DNA of 64,000 bases from Lateolabrax maculatus (lineage: Eukaryota; Chordata; Actinopteri; Acropomatiformes; Lateolabracidae): positions 7,958,001-8,022,000 of the forward strand of contig CM062215.1 in the NCBI GenBank assembly GCA_031216445.1, in the 5' to 3' direction. The position numbers and the translations under genes were made by a program. Positions 14,583 through 28,129 of the stretch are shown one piece after another. Position 1 is the stretch's first letter, and each line of letters opens with the position of its first letter. The notes beneath the pieces are model-generated. The model was not told where the DNA came from and made no database searches. It saw only the letters and a list, made by a program, of their open reading frames with translations.

Positions 14583-14790
14583 CATTTCCCAGTCCTCTCC
14601 GGGAGGACCCCTTGTCCTGCATGTCTGAGATCTCTCCCTGCTCCGACACAGCTGATTCAGATGATCAACTTGTTATGGACTCCTGAAGCTGCTCGATAAC
14701 AAGCTGATCATCTGAATCAGCTGTGTCGGAGCAGGGAGCGATCTAAAACATGCAGGACAAGAGGTCCTCCGGGGGCGCCTGGGAAACATA
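14583..14790. mobile_element. Palindromic foldback (MITE-like) DNA element
   Basis: Two arms of about 90 nt form a near-perfect inverted repeat: the left contains ccttgtcctgcatgt and ctccctgctccgacacagct, and the right contains agctgtgtcggagcagggag and acatgcaggacaagaggtcc. The arms meet at about 14680-14700. The outer ends tttcccag (left) and ctgggaaa (right) are also complementary. This matches a common non-autonomous fish DNA-transposon family seen as long hairpins; no transposase is present. Confidence 0.8.
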
Positions 14791-15884
14791 AAGGCGCAGA
14801 TAACTTAAATTGCCAACTGAATATAGATATGGGTATTTTACAGTAGTAAGTACATCTGGATAGGTTGAAAATGAGCAATGGTAGACGTGAAAGTAGATGT
14901 TATTAAATGGAAAGTAGCTTCAGTCTTTGAACACCACATTTTCATAGACTAGATCCTTCTTATTTTAAAAGCATTAACATCAGGTCGTGATCTTTTGTCC
15001 AAAAAACATCTATGTGTCGTTTTGAAATAAACTCTTCACTTGCTCTACATTAAAGCGGTTTTCCATCAACAATTATTCATGTTCATGTAGAGTGTTTTCA
15101 GAGCAGTTCAGACGGTCTGCTAAGTGCCTCAGTCCTCACAGGCTATCATCACTGCACATCTAAATTGTTTGCTGCTTTTCAATTAACTCATTTATGCACT
15201 TTTTTGTTTTTATTTTAGGCGCAATTAAAAGCAGACTCTTCCTACCTGTATCTCAACACACATGCTCAATTAATGGGGCTTATTTGCCCGAGGTGAATAG
15301 CAAATTCCAATATATTTGTGCACAGCCTGAACGTGTTCAATTCTAATTTTGGTTAACAATCCACCTGGTTTATGGAATCCTTTGATTCTTAAAATGTTAA
15401 AACACCACATCCTGTGCTTTGGGAGATTTACTCCTGTCTGCAGATATGATTAACTCTAAAACAATACATGATACAAACTTCATAATCATACCATATGGGT
15501 ATGATCCTGCTGCATAAATTTGCATATTATGAAGAATAGCAGATTTTCTTGAAACTCCAACTCCTTATAAGTTCAAGTAAAAATGACTTATTCTTATTGT
15601 TTTTTAGCATAATTTTAGCAAAATCCTGGAAGACAGTGCAACTTTTTCTTTGCTGACTTTATGCTCTACCAGATGGCACATTGTAAATTAAAAGTACCAC
15701 CAAGAAAAATTTACATAACACTGCCGTTCTCTCCCCAACTGATTTACACATTTAGATGATGATACATCCCCGCAAACAAAACATCAATTTAAAGATGAAA
15801 ACTGTTCTCAAAATGCTGCTTCATTGTGACTTTATGCTCTGTGGTAAATGGTGCACTCTATGGGATATTTGCATAACAAGACTA
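14791..15884. other. Intergenic with candidate conserved non-coding block
   Basis: No coding signal. At 15170-15370 there is repeat-free sequence with several ATTA/TAAT cores (caattaactc, gcaattaaaag, tcaattaatgggg), the composition typical of vertebrate conserved non-coding elements. Conservation cannot be tested here. Confidence 0.4.
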
Positions 15885-16310
15885 ACCGTCTCCAGCCACT
15901 CTAGCAGCTCTGTGAGGTTGTACCACATCAGAATGGCAACATGCTGACAAAGACAATCCTAACACGCTGATGCTTTTTTTTTTTTTTTTTTTTTTTACCA
16001 TGGTTGCCAATTAACATATTAACATTTGCTAATTAGCACTAAACCCATGTTTTGCAAGTATTTGGTCCTGTGTAGAAAAATGAATATCTGTACCAAATTG
16101 CATGGCAATCAATCCAATAGTTGTTTAAGACATTTAAAACAAAACTAAAACATTTTAACCCTCATGGTGGTGCTGGAGGAAAAGTCAGGAGGTCTCTGAA
16201 GTCATTAGTCTTCGCCCTCTGAGAAACATGAATGCCTGCACCAGATTTCATGACAATCCATCCAACATTTGTCCAGATATTTCAGTCTGGACCTAAGTGG
16301 TGCCATTCCT
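15885..16310 (+). repeat. Dispersed fish repeat, copy 2
   Basis: This copy shares with the one at 7960-8370 the blocks aacatttgctaattagcactaaac, ccaatagttgtttaagacattt and catgaatgcctgcaccagatt. Its extra left part (ccactctagcagctctgtgagg) and right part (atatttcagtctggacc) are typical of longer copies. A poly-T tract lies at 15976-15996. Confidence 0.75.
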
Positions 16311-17366
16311 AGATCTCAGCTGAAGTTTTCATCATTGCACAACATTTGCATTCTTAGTCAAGCGAGGCAAGCATTGAACAGTGGAAAATGGATCATGAGT
16401 TATGTGTAGACAAGTTGACATAGAATTAGATTTTTATTCTTAACCTATTAATAGTAACATAGCAACCACTCCATTGGTTTGCTGAAATCGCTCTTTTGCA
16501 ACAGTATCCAAGCATTCAGATAATTGAGGACATAGTGATGCTACTATTGTCAGATTGGCCTTCTAGCATTACAAATTGACTGTTTTCTGCTACAGTCAAC
16601 CATATGGACAGAGAAAGCTTCATCTTGGAAGACAAACACCACCATGTAGAATCTGTGATCTGTCATTGATTTCAGCAGTTCAATCTAGTGATGGTGAAAG
16701 ATTGAGGACAAGATTTTAAAGCTTCTGGGCATAATTAAAGACATATTTCTCTGCCGAGAACAAAAACATTTGATTGATCGTATTTATTTACCTGAGAGCG
16801 CATGTTTGAAACTGCTTCCTCCAAGGTCAGCGATCGTTTATTCAGCATGACTCATTTGCCTAAAGCACAAATTCTTTGAAAGTATGAACTCATGTTAAAA
16901 TGAATGCGGCTGCTTTCACACTCCAGCACCCCCACAGTCCTCCTGCTGGTTTGCCCACACACACACAGAAACGCCAGGCATGCATGCACGTGCACATACG
17001 CTCGCTGTGCACGCACGCTCGCACCCCCTACACAAACACACACATGCAGACTGTGTGTGCAAGCGAATGCTGTTCATGCATGTCTACTAGAGTTGAGCTA
17101 TGTGGAGAAGATCTTTGATCTCAGCCAGGCAACAAACCAGATTCTCCACTATTTGCATTCAGTCTCCTGGGTCTGTTGGCTTCTTGGCCCCTCACCAGCT
17201 TCAGATGCAGGTTACAGAGGTAGCCAGAGGGAGATTCCCACACATTCCTGTTTGTGAGGGTGTGTGTGTGAGTGTGTGTTTAAGGTAGCGTTTGTGTGAT
17301 TTTGTGCATGCACGAGCCTGTGTTGTTGCAGGCTAAGAATATAGCCATGCTTTGTGTGTGTGTTGG

Positions 17367-17411
<45 letters not shown>

Positions 17412-20400
17412 AAAGAGGGCCAAGCGAAAGTACCTGGGCCGGCACCACATCAAAGTACAGCAGCCTGACAGAGAGAACAAGTGAGCGAGAGTCAGACCAC
17501 GAAAAGTGGAGAGGGAAAACGAGTTTCGAATACAGAGAGAGAGGAAGAGAGAGAATGAGCTACGTACAGAAAGAGAGTGTGGACAAATAGAGAGAGAGGA
17601 GAGGAACGGGGAGAGTGAGGCCTCTCCAGGAGGTCACTGAGTTTCTGGATCTCCGCTCCTTTTGTCCCACAGCACATTCCATAGCAACAATCTGACCAGT
17701 CAGCCAGGGAGCCGCAAAAATGAAAAGAAATATAGTGGGGGGAAAAAAGCTCACAGCTCACCTCGGACTGGTATAGAAACGCTTGCAGAGGAGTTATTTT
17801 GGTTTTAGCCTCTACTTCCCAAAGGCCCCAAAACAAATTATTACATTTTTTATTAGACTTGCTTCGGTGGTATTTCCATTCCTTTGAATTATTTGTAACT
17901 CCATGTGCCTTGAAAGGATTAAAAATTGTTCTCACCTGATATCAACTGTTACTCCTAGTTGTAAAGAAGTTCACGATACCTAATCCAAATAATATATATT
18001 TTTTTTTAAATGGCTTAAATCCCAAAATAAAGCATATGTACCCTATATAAAGGATTAAATCAACCCTGCTTTGATTGACATTGATTGGATGGATTTAGTG
18101 TTTGGGGGGAGAGCTTCATTGAATGTTTCGATTTCAGTTACTAACACGCTCTTAGCTGTCCAACTGTAAACCACTAATAAAGTTTAATAATAGCTCAGCT
18201 CAATTTACGAATTTGATTGATATAATTACTGTATATTAAAGCTGCTCTGGGCACTTTAACACATGGACAGCTCCAACCGTCACCCCTCAGAATTCACGTA
18301 TCACTAAATCTCACACAGCACATTCACCTTGTCCGATCACGTGATCCCTTTAAACTAAGAAACAAAGTTAGTTCAGAGATTTCTGGTATATTTACATTAT
18401 TGGCACCATAGCAAAAATGTTATTTGTCACCTGCAAAACTAATAATATTCCCATCTGCCTCAGCTGTGCTTTCAGTTTTAGTACATATTAGCAGATCTTA
18501 GCATACCAGCACGCCTAACCAAGATGCATGTGAGCATCGTCATTGTGAGCACATTAGAGGATAATTAGTGCATGTATGCCACGTCACATCGTCTGCTGTT
18601 CCATAGCAGGTACCATGCCAAGAAATGTAGCTATGTACCTGCAAAAGGCAGCGAAGAAGAAGAGTGCTAATCCATATAAACATTGAGGTGAAAAATCCAG
18701 GTTTCAGAATTCTTTAAAAAAAAAAGCACATATGCAAATGTTTCATCAGGAGGAAAATTAACCAGGTTACTCATTCAATACAAGTATACCAGACACCAGT
18801 ACTTTGTTATATTTAGACGGAAAAGTTGGGTGTGTTTTCATGTAAAAATCTTTCCAAGTGCAGTTTTAAACTTCAGATGCATTCGAAATATTCTGCACCC
18901 TGTGGTTTTTTATCACCACAAGACCAACTCACTAATTCAGAAAAAGTCCAAATTAAATTGCATAACAAGCCGGATGGTTTGGGAAGTATCTGAAATGAGA
19001 TGCAAAATAAATCTGATTTGTTGTTCAGTGAAGTGGCCCTTTAAGGTGGTATTTTCAGCTATGCAAATCAGCGCTGCCTAAACACAGGAATTCTAGAAAT
19101 TACCTATTGCTCACTGATTTCAGCGCGCTTAATGCGTTTCCCTGCGCACCAAAGTCAGGGAGTTCGCACTTGTTCCCATCGGTAATTTGAAATGTAATTA
19201 CCCATCATTTTAGAGTGCTTCAGGAGCCTGACACCTACATCTCCCTCTCTGCCTCTCTTTCTTTCTCCCCTCTCTCTCTCTCTGGCTGTTTTTGTATGCT
19301 GGTGGAGGATTGTATATTTTCCACCCCCACACATTTTTTAGCACTACCCCTACCATTACCTATGTAAATGACTCGGGCTCAGACAGGCAGTTTACAGAAC
19401 CACCTCTCCTACATCATGACTAAATGAGTGCTTTTACATTCACACAGGATACCAGATCATATCTTTGCTGAGGTTATGGCAATGTTTCTGCGCAGCTTCA
19501 TATCTACATACGTCCATGTGTGCATAAATGAGCATGTAGCAGACACGTATGTTTCAACATTGTTCATGGTTTGACAGGAAACAGCATTTAGATGCATCAG
19601 TAATGTAGCAACTATTATAATCATTAATAATGTGCATATGAGCTTTTATGCTATTATAAACAACAGTACATATGATACTTACACACTCATAAAAAATACA
19701 AACTCACCCCTTTAAGTTTATACATTCCATGGATAATAAATGGTTGATAAAGTTTAACTAATGGCTTATTAGTGGTTGATAACTCATTTACTAATGCTTT
19801 ATAGATCAGTTATATGCCATTTAAGGGGCTTTGATTTTACACAAAGTTCAGTTTACTAATTCAGTCATTTGTTAATAAAGTTTGTGAGATTGTGTGTTGG
19901 AGGAAACAACTGGCCCTCTTTTGAATATCATACCACATTTTATTATGCTTTATTCCCAGCCTGCCATGTAAAACAACCCTAAACCTTACAAGCTCAGTTT
20001 TCAGGATGAGTTATATCGGTTTGGAAAACATCCACTGAGTATTTCAGAGTCTGCCAGTTTATTAATGAAGCAGGCCCAGTGTCCAGCCCCGAACACAGAG
20101 AAGGTAGAGCTGAGGCCAATATTATTACAAGTGTCATACAGTATCCACACTACAAAAACACCAGACAATTAAATTCACCTCCAGCACTAATATTACTACT
20201 GCAAGTGAGTGACTGGGATCATATACATATACATATAAATATCAGCTTTTGGTGGACTGCAATCCAAAAGGTTTTTCTACATCCACCTATGGTCAGAGAA
20301 ACTGTATGTTTTTATTTGGTCTTATCAACTTTTCAGTTTTGTCAAATAAAATTGGAGAGAAACTTGAAGCTAAATGGAGATGGAATCAGACAAGATACAG

Positions 20401-23118
20401 ACAGCTCGACTTTTTCAACTGTCTGGTCCTTTTGTGAAGCTTTTTATCATATTTTTGTTCGTGTCAAAAACACCTTTGCTGAATTGCTGAATTTGTTGAA
20501 GTATCTTATATTTGTAGCTTCCCATTTAAACTGTATCCAGATGTATCCAGATGTAGCTGGGTAATAAAGTGAATGCTGTAAATGTGTTGCTTTCTGATCC
20601 TAATTCTCTCCTGTCTTATTATTTGGTTTGTTCATCAGACTAACAACTGGCGACACACCAGCATTCAAACCGCAGGAGTGTTTTTTATCCCTGATCTCCA
20701 GCAGTTTGAAGCAGTTGTCAGCTTGAAAAGCCGCCCACGCCCTACCAACTACCTGCGGACTACAGCCTTTTCAGAATGTCCTTGCCTTTATTTACACTTG
20801 TTTACATTCATCTGCCTCGTGAGCAGAACGAAAACAGTGATGAAATGCACACTGTCAGTCAACCCCGCCTGCCACCTCTTTCTTTGTCTGTCTCATGGTC
20901 AAATATTCTTATTGGCATGACAAGATATATGCACCCTCATTAAAGAGAATTGGCGCCAGTGTTATCTCTGACAGTGAAAGTAATCAACTTTTCCATTAAA
21001 TTAGAATTAAAAAGCTGCTTCTGATTCTGATAAATAAAATGAACCACTGATAACCTGCCAGAGATTACAATCTACAATAGAGAGCTTTGTTGCTGTGTAG
21101 AAATCAGGATGTAGCTGTCCTGATTATCCCATGTGTGAAAGTTAATAAACGGCCCCAGAACGCCCCTGAAATATAAACTGATATAATATTATCATCTGCT
21201 GCATTTCTTTTATCACTTTTCAGCACTACACCTTCTGGTTTTGAGTGTTGTGTGTGCACATAGGCAGTAGCCAATTTTTACAGGCTGAAGAGTGAACTCG
21301 AGTCAGATGACTTGGATTTGGTCATACAGTCATAAATTAAGACGCGTTTATCGCAAGGAGCACACTTTGAGCAGCTAATCTGATATAGCAGCTTGCGCGT
21401 GTGTTATTATTGCACAATGAAAATGTGATGTCTTCTTTATAAATCATGTACCATCATGTACCATCATGTACCAACCCAAATATGTTTCGTTTGGCATGTG
21501 CATGCCCTTTGAATCCAGTGTGGGAATGGCAGACTCCGCCGCTGACAATGCGAACTACTACATAGAGAGGTAATAAATGAGTGTCAATTCATTAAATGGA
21601 GGTAGCAGAACAAATACCAGCCATAAATAGTATCAGAAATTGGGTTTAATATTATAACACTTTTAAAGATTAGAACTTTAAGGTCATGTTCCTCGTTAAA
21701 TACTGAAAAAGTCAATGCTGACTGGAAGCGCCAGATGGGACACATTGACTTTTTCAGTCTGTGCTTCATAACGTCCACTAGGACCTACTCCCTATAAGGA
21801 TGTCACTCATACTGGATTGGGATTTTTTTTTTTTGCTTTGTTGAGATTTGATTTGGTCCCATGTCTGGTATAAACACCCACCAAATAAACCGTAGTCGCC
21901 CCACAGAGAGGCCTTTTTTTTAGGTGAAGCTGGTGACGACATTAAATCTCCCCATCTCCATAACGGCACAATTCCGTGGGTTGCAAACTCTTTTCTGTGG
22001 CCATTTTGCACAAGTGGAAACTGATATAACTGTAATTATATTAAAAGGAGCTCTATGCTCATTTTCTCCTTTAATTCTACCTCCAACTTTGCTGCTGAGC
22101 ACCCATTATTATTGTGTTTTTGCCCGGCATCTGTCGCCTGTCACTCACCCTTCCTTGCCTGTTCAGCCATGGTGCCAATCACTGCTCATTACCCACCTCT
22201 TCTTATACCTGCTGCTGCATGAAACATTCAGCATGTCATTTCCAACTCTCACACCAAATTCACTTCTTTGTTTAAAAAATAATAAAAAATGTGGCCCTTT
22301 TTTTTTTTTTTTTTTTTTACCCTTCTTCTTCCTTTAATGCTCTGCAATGCTGTTTCTCTCAGCTTGCTGACATTCGGTGGAAGCACAGCATTCAGGGGCC
22401 GCAAACCGGTAATTTCTTTTCTGTTATTAGATTTAACCCCTCGTGATGCCACCGTTGAAATCGCCTGCATGTATTCTCCATCTGATGGCTTCTCCGCCTC
22501 GCACAGCAAGCAGTGCAGGATGAATTTAGTTCACTATTTATAACCCTGTTGCAGTGCAGGTTGCTCAGATTCTCTTAATTCAAAATAAGCTTGAGCTGCT
22601 GAATGATTCAAACTGAATCTTTATTTTATTTGTTTCCAAATTCCAATTTAATTTCCAAAAACTCTTTGAGAAGGTGCATATTTGGTGTTGTTTCATGCAG
22701 AAAAAGGGAGTATTTCTGTTATGTGCTGTTACGCTGATGGTGTCGCAGCAAGATAAGCTGTTCAACAAAGTTGCAGGATGGCCTGTAGCTGCCTATTCCA
22801 CCGTAAGCCACCTGGTTATGCATATAATGGATATAACTACTGCTATTATGAGCTCCTCTGTGAGAATCAAGATGAGTCACAGGTGTTCAGAGCTCTTTGC
22901 CGCGGACGCTTTGCTGCCCTTCTTAAGACATGCCCCCAAAAAATTCCCTTCAGGTGACACTGAAATGTGGGCTTTGCTTTTAATGGTGTGCGTAAGTGTG
23001 TACACACATGCACACAATTGATGCGTAGGGGTGTGGAGTGGTCAACTGATGAGGCACTGTGGAGGCTGAGAGCTCTGGAGAGTGGTGTGTGGGTTGGAAG
23101 CCTCCTCTCATCACAGTG

Positions 23119-23155
<37 letters not shown>

Positions 23156-23393
23156 GCTGGGGGAGGTGGAGGCAGCAGCGCTTGCTTCACCGGCTGTCCA
23201 TTGATCAGTGGAGAGGTTGGTAGACTTAAAAGATCAGTGTAGAGACTGGTGGAGAGCAGTGAGGTGGAGGGATGGAGAGGATGATACTGGGGTCCTTTAG
23301 GATACAGCAGAGATAGAGAGGAACAGAGAAGAAGAGAGAGAGAGAGGGGGAAGGCTAGAGGGAGAAAGAAGGATAGACATAAACAAAGTGTGT

Positions 23394-23441
<48 letters not shown>

Positions 23442-23637
23442 GAGGGGAGAAATAAAGAGGCAGATCACGGCGTCTGGGGTTGCCCTGGGTTTTAACAGTC
23501 TGGAGGAAGCCTGCTGGTAAGCACTTTATGTTTCTGTGTTCTTTTTCCTTCACGCCATATATGTGCACATACCGCTTGGGTGCCTATTTGTATGCCTGTC
23601 TGTGTCTCGTGCTGCCCATGCTTCGGTGTTGAGCCAC

Positions 23638-23680
<43 letters not shown>

Positions 23681-24149
23681 CAGGCGTTTGTCTCCACAGT
23701 GCAGCAGGCGGCAGCAGGAGTACAAATCTTCCAGGCTTCCTTCCACTGCAGACAACACCATTCAGTCTGTTATCTGTTCAATTAAAAACAGCAGCGCACT
23801 CCAGGCTGCCGCTGCTCCTGCTGCAGGATTCATTCAGACTGTGTGCATGTGTTAGGGTATGTGTGTGTTGGTGTGAGAAGGCATTAGGGTGGGAAAATCT
23901 CACGCCGGCTTGCTTGCATTTTCAAGTTGTCGCCTGTGAGGAGAAAAGAAGAGTGATATTCCCCAGATGCAGCTTGTGTGTGCGTGCGTGCGTGCGTTTG
24001 TGCGTAAATTGGCTTTTTTCGGTGTTTTCTGTGAAATGTCAGATTGATGTGATGTAGTAGGAGGGATCGACGGACTGACTGATGCTTTGCATTGTTCCAT
24101 CGCATCCACACATCCTTAATAAATCAGCCCATCCTCATACCGAAAATGA
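16311..24149. other. Intergenic, no gene supported
   Basis: Mostly AT-rich with GA and CA microsatellites (17371-17404; 23.1-23.7 kb) and poly-T tracts (22298-22318). A block at 19090-19225 (gcgcgcttaatgcg, ggtaatttgaaatgtaattaccc) is a candidate conserved element. The direct triplication of atcatgtacc at 21444-21473 is a small tandem repeat. Confidence 0.55.
23118..23676. repeat. Microsatellite cluster: (CA)n, (GA)n, (GA)n
   Basis: (CA)n lies at 23120-23153, a long (GA)n at 23396-23440, and another (GA)n at 23641-23676; the purine-rich stretch 23310-23460 surrounds the middle tract. The long open frame running through 22867-23568 on the minus strand is a product of this low complexity. Confidence 0.95.
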
Positions 24150-24650
24150 CAGAATAGGTCGATTTCCAATGACTCCCAAAATGACATGTATGAGTGTTTT
24201 CAGCGACCTCTACAGGAACGGACCAACATGTCCACCTAAACGACAGAATGGGTCCTTTGCCAGATATATGACCAGGGTACCAGACCTTCGTTGTCATGGT
24301 AACAATAATAAACATGTGCTTAACGTTGTGAAATGGCCTTTTGGTTAGGTTTATGCAACAAAACTACTTGGTTAGTTTTAGGAAAAGATCACGGTTTCGG
24401 TTAAAATCGGTACAGACCTGATTAACGTAACTAACATGTGTGACGTAGCGGTTGGTTTCGCGCGGGACGCGAGCGGCGGCCTACGGAGTCAAGGTCCTGT
24501 GCTTGTGTGACCCGTCCATCCGCCCCGACCTCCTCCCTACGCGGTCTTTTTCACGCTTTATACTACGTCACCTGACTTTTCATACAATTATTCACTCGAC
24601 CACAAGAGGTCGCCTACGCACACAGTGGTTGTTTTAACCCCCTTAAAAAG
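24150..24650. repeat. Dispersed fish repeat with CpG-rich right half
   Basis: It includes aaaactacttggttagttttaggaaaagatc and cgcgcgggacgcgagc, followed by tttttcacgctttatactacgtcacctgacttttca. These phrases recur in many teleost genomes and mark an old mobile-element-derived repeat. CpG content in the right half reflects the element rather than a promoter. Boundaries are approximate. Confidence 0.55.
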
Positions 24651-25269
24651 GAGGACAGGCTAAAATAAATTACTATACGGGACACTGTACATATTTCTGT
24701 GCTGCAGGCAATTTAAAAAAAAAAAACTTTACTGTAGTATTCCTACAGTGGCTCGATCTCAAATTCAAGCTAAATTTTCCATCTAGTCGCAGATTATTCA
24801 ACATAGATTTTGTCCATAAAACAAATGAGAGATCATTTCAGCATACGTATTCTGAAACAATGAGGAGAATGTAGAGAAAACCAGCATTGCCGCTTGCTCA
24901 TTTTCTGATTAGCTGAGACATTGTAAAATAGCCAACGGACGCACACGTGCAGCTACATAAAGTGATATGCAGAATTTTAGCAGAATGTCAGAAATGCAGC
25001 ACTCATGTTGGGAATTTAAAATGCTTCAAAATGCTTTCCAGACACTACAACGCGAGCAACGTTTAACGCGCCGACATTTATTGAAAAGTAAAACAAAGTT
25101 TAAAAAAAAAAATAAAGAAGAAAACTAAATCCATGTATTACAGACATCTGATTTCCATGTCTCTACAATCACTTCCCCCGTGTGTACCTACATTTCATTG
25201 GAGGCTCTGGCTTAAATAACAGCCTATGAGATGCAGGGATTTTTTTTAATGAACTGATATTGATTTCAT

Positions 25270-25663
25270 GCTCTGGGCTCCTCCACATCACGTCCAACCA
25301 CACACACTCACTTGTGGCTCTGCCCCCCCCCCCACCCCCACCCGGTGGTCCCCGGACCCCGGTTTGTGCAGCACTGAGCCGGGGCGGCAGCTGAAGAATC
25401 CCCCCCCCCCCCCCCCCCCCCTTATGATATGGAGGCAGCGCGCGTTGACGTGTCGCGCTGCGCTTCCGATCTCTAGTATCGGTATGCGTCTCCGGCACAC
25501 ACACACACACACACACACGATCACACACTCACACACTCACACACACACACACACTCACACACACACTCACTCACACAGCACTCTCATGGGGACATGCGGC
25601 CAGCAGACGCAGCCACGGTAAGTGGAGCCACTTTTCATACGGCACTTTATCTCCCGGGAGAGG

Positions 25664-25702
<39 letters not shown>

Positions 25703-26358
25703 GGGGGGGTTAACAACTTTCTCCGGCCCCGGTGCGTCGTCGTTGTCGCCCGGGCTGCAGAAAGGGAAGTTTTTTAACAGTCTTTTTCCTCCTCGCTCGT
25801 CGGCACCGCTCCGCCGACCGCGGCTCATTCGCAGGCGGATTGCGCAACGTCGGCGTGTGATCGGGCTGCAAGAGGGGGGGGAAAAAAAAAAAAAGAAAGG
25901 TGAAAACGGTTCGGTCTTATTGTTTTTTTTGTTTCATCCCCTCCCCGGGGTCGCCGCTGGCCGCTCGCTGCGGCCGGAGTCCGCCTCATCCCCGCGGCTG
26001 TGCTGAGCTGTGGCCATGCGGGCACATTCAGCCTCTCCACTGAGGTCAGAGAGGGGGGGGGGAATGGGGATTTTCACGCACCAAACTGTCGTGTTTTTTT
26101 TTTTCTCCCCCGCACAAAGACGCGTCTACAGTGTCGGCCGCGTTTTGCCTTTTCCCCCAACTTTTAATGTTTCGGTACTTTTAGGGGCCGAGGGGTGCCG
26201 CTCGGTCCCCTGTGTGTGTGTGTGTGTGTGTGTGTGTGAACGGGGGGGGCAATGCGCAAAGTGTGTGGTCTCCAAGCTCTCAACCCCCGCAGGGACGCAC
26301 GGTTTGCGCGCACACGCACACACACATACGCGCACATTTACGCACGAACAGACGCGCT

Positions 26359-26390
<32 letters not shown>

Positions 26391-26570
26391 CACGGTCGGG
26401 CATGGACGTCTCCGGGTCTCAGGAATGCGCCCGGCGTTTTTTCTCTGTACTTTTTCACATTAGGAGCAGTTTGGGAGCCGCTCCGTGCACCGCGGCCACC
26501 CGGCGGAACACGAGCCGCAGTGAAGCGGAGGCTTCCGGTTGCGTATTTCAAAACAAGGGTCGGATATACT
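25270..26570. promoter_or_regulatory. CpG-rich island, candidate promoter of the miRNA host RNA
   Basis: This block is much richer in G+C and CpG than the sequence on either side, with many cgcg/ccg clusters (for example 25800-25860, 25950-26010, 26120-26150, 26480-26530). It is broken by CA/GT microsatellites and C or G homopolymers (25323-25345, 25400-25421, 25700-25709), so assembly here may be unreliable. A strong splice donor leaves it at 25618 on the plus strand. It lies 6-7 kb upstream of mir-222 and no recognisable protein-coding first exon is present. Confidence 0.55.
25499..26391. repeat. CA/GT microsatellites within the CpG-rich block
   Basis: Tracts lie at 25499-25575 (interrupted CA), 25667-25700 (GT), 26212-26238 (GT) and 26361-26390 (GT), interleaved with homopolymer C and G runs. 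They make the surrounding frames unreliable. Confidence 0.95.
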
Positions 26571-26619
26571 CGCAATAGTGATGCAAACAAAGGAAATACT
26601 TTTACCATTCTGCACTACA

Positions 26620-28090
26620 CATGAAGAGAGATGAATGAAGAGAGAGACACAGTACAACAGATTGACTGCAACACTGTTAAGTCCAATGATTTTGTGGAAT
26701 ATGAGGATTTTTGTATTCAATAGGTTGAATTGTTTTTTTTTACTTGCAACAGTTTTGTTTTCTAATTATTTTCATTATTCATTCATGTGCAGGTTATAAA
26801 ATGGAAAAAAAAAACCTTGTATTTTCCGATCACCAGTCCAAAACCCAACAATTATCGATATACTACGACACAAGACAGAGAAAAAAACAACAAAACCTCT
26901 CAAATGAAAAGCTGGAAAATGGAAGTATTTAGTATTTTTGCTCCAAAAATGAAGTTAATCGATCATTACAATAGCTGCTTTTCAATTTTCTATTGATCAA
27001 CTATCAATCGATCAACTAATCCGTGCAACTCTAATACTTCAGCTATTATGTAAATTAATATTATTACTATTTGTAATATATGATTTCACTATAAATTCTG
27101 TAGGAGTTTCATAAAAGGGTATGTTGTAAATCGCCAGCAGCAAAAGTCGATAATCTTGTAATATTCTGTATTTAATTTTATTTCAGGCCACTAAACATAT
27201 TGTTTCTAGTTTTACATTTAAGTACACTGAATTACTTTCAACAAGAGACAGATGCTTTTAGTTTGGATGCAAAAACTCGCCTGGTTTCCGGTTGGTTCCT
27301 GGTGAGCTTCTGTCAGCTTGATGCTGTAGAGGGGGGGGGGGCAGCCCCTGCCTGGAGAGGAGAGAGGGGGAAATTCTTGTGTTTTTGGTATGCGATTACC
27401 CAGCGGAGAACCCATGACTGAAGGGGAGGAGGAGGAGGAGGAGGACGGGTTTGAGTTTAGGATACATTCCTCGCCTTCCTCTTTAAGTTAACCACATTAT
27501 TGGAGCTGCTGACATCTCGCCTCCTCACATGACACCCATAAGCTCCCAGCTGATGCATTACAACTGGACCCAGTGATCAGTTGACCTCAGCACTGACAAG
27601 TATGATACACAGATACCACAGGAAGACTACACGTACCAATAAAAATACTGTATACCACAGAAGAAAAGACAGAATTCAACTGACTACCAATACAAACACT
27701 TAATATATTATTGAAACCCCAACATCTATCAATCTAATACTATTTAATTTACCTGCTGTTTATTCATGACAGGTGATGTCTTTTCAATCTCTTTTCAAAT
27801 TAGTTAGGGACTGTATGAAAATGATCGGGATGGGAGAGGGGCCGGACCTAATATTTGCATGGTTATTATTGTGTTGTTTGGACCCTACCTCCCTCTGTGT
27901 GACACATTAAACTTTTCTGTAGTAAGGCGACTGATAGCTAGAAAAACTACATAACCCTCTCCCCTCTCTGACCCCACCTCCCTTCTAATTTTTTGTATAC
28001 AGTCAACATTCAGTAAATCTGAATTCAGTTCAAAACTTCTATCTAATTCTTTTTACTGTTAACAGCACCTGTCTGTAAACCCCCAGGTGG

Positions 28091-28129
<39 letters not shown>

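Noticed and set aside
20079..20564. 161-codon plus-strand frame
   Set aside because: AT-rich, no domain, no splice signals that join it to other exons; consistent with chance.
22867..23568. 233-codon minus-strand open frame
   Set aside because: It runs through (CA)n and (GA)n repeats; the composition is low-complexity Ser/Leu and there is no splice structure or family resemblance.
24440..24540. CpG-rich patch resembling a small promoter
   Set aside because: It lies within a dispersed fish repeat whose known copies carry the same GC-rich segment.
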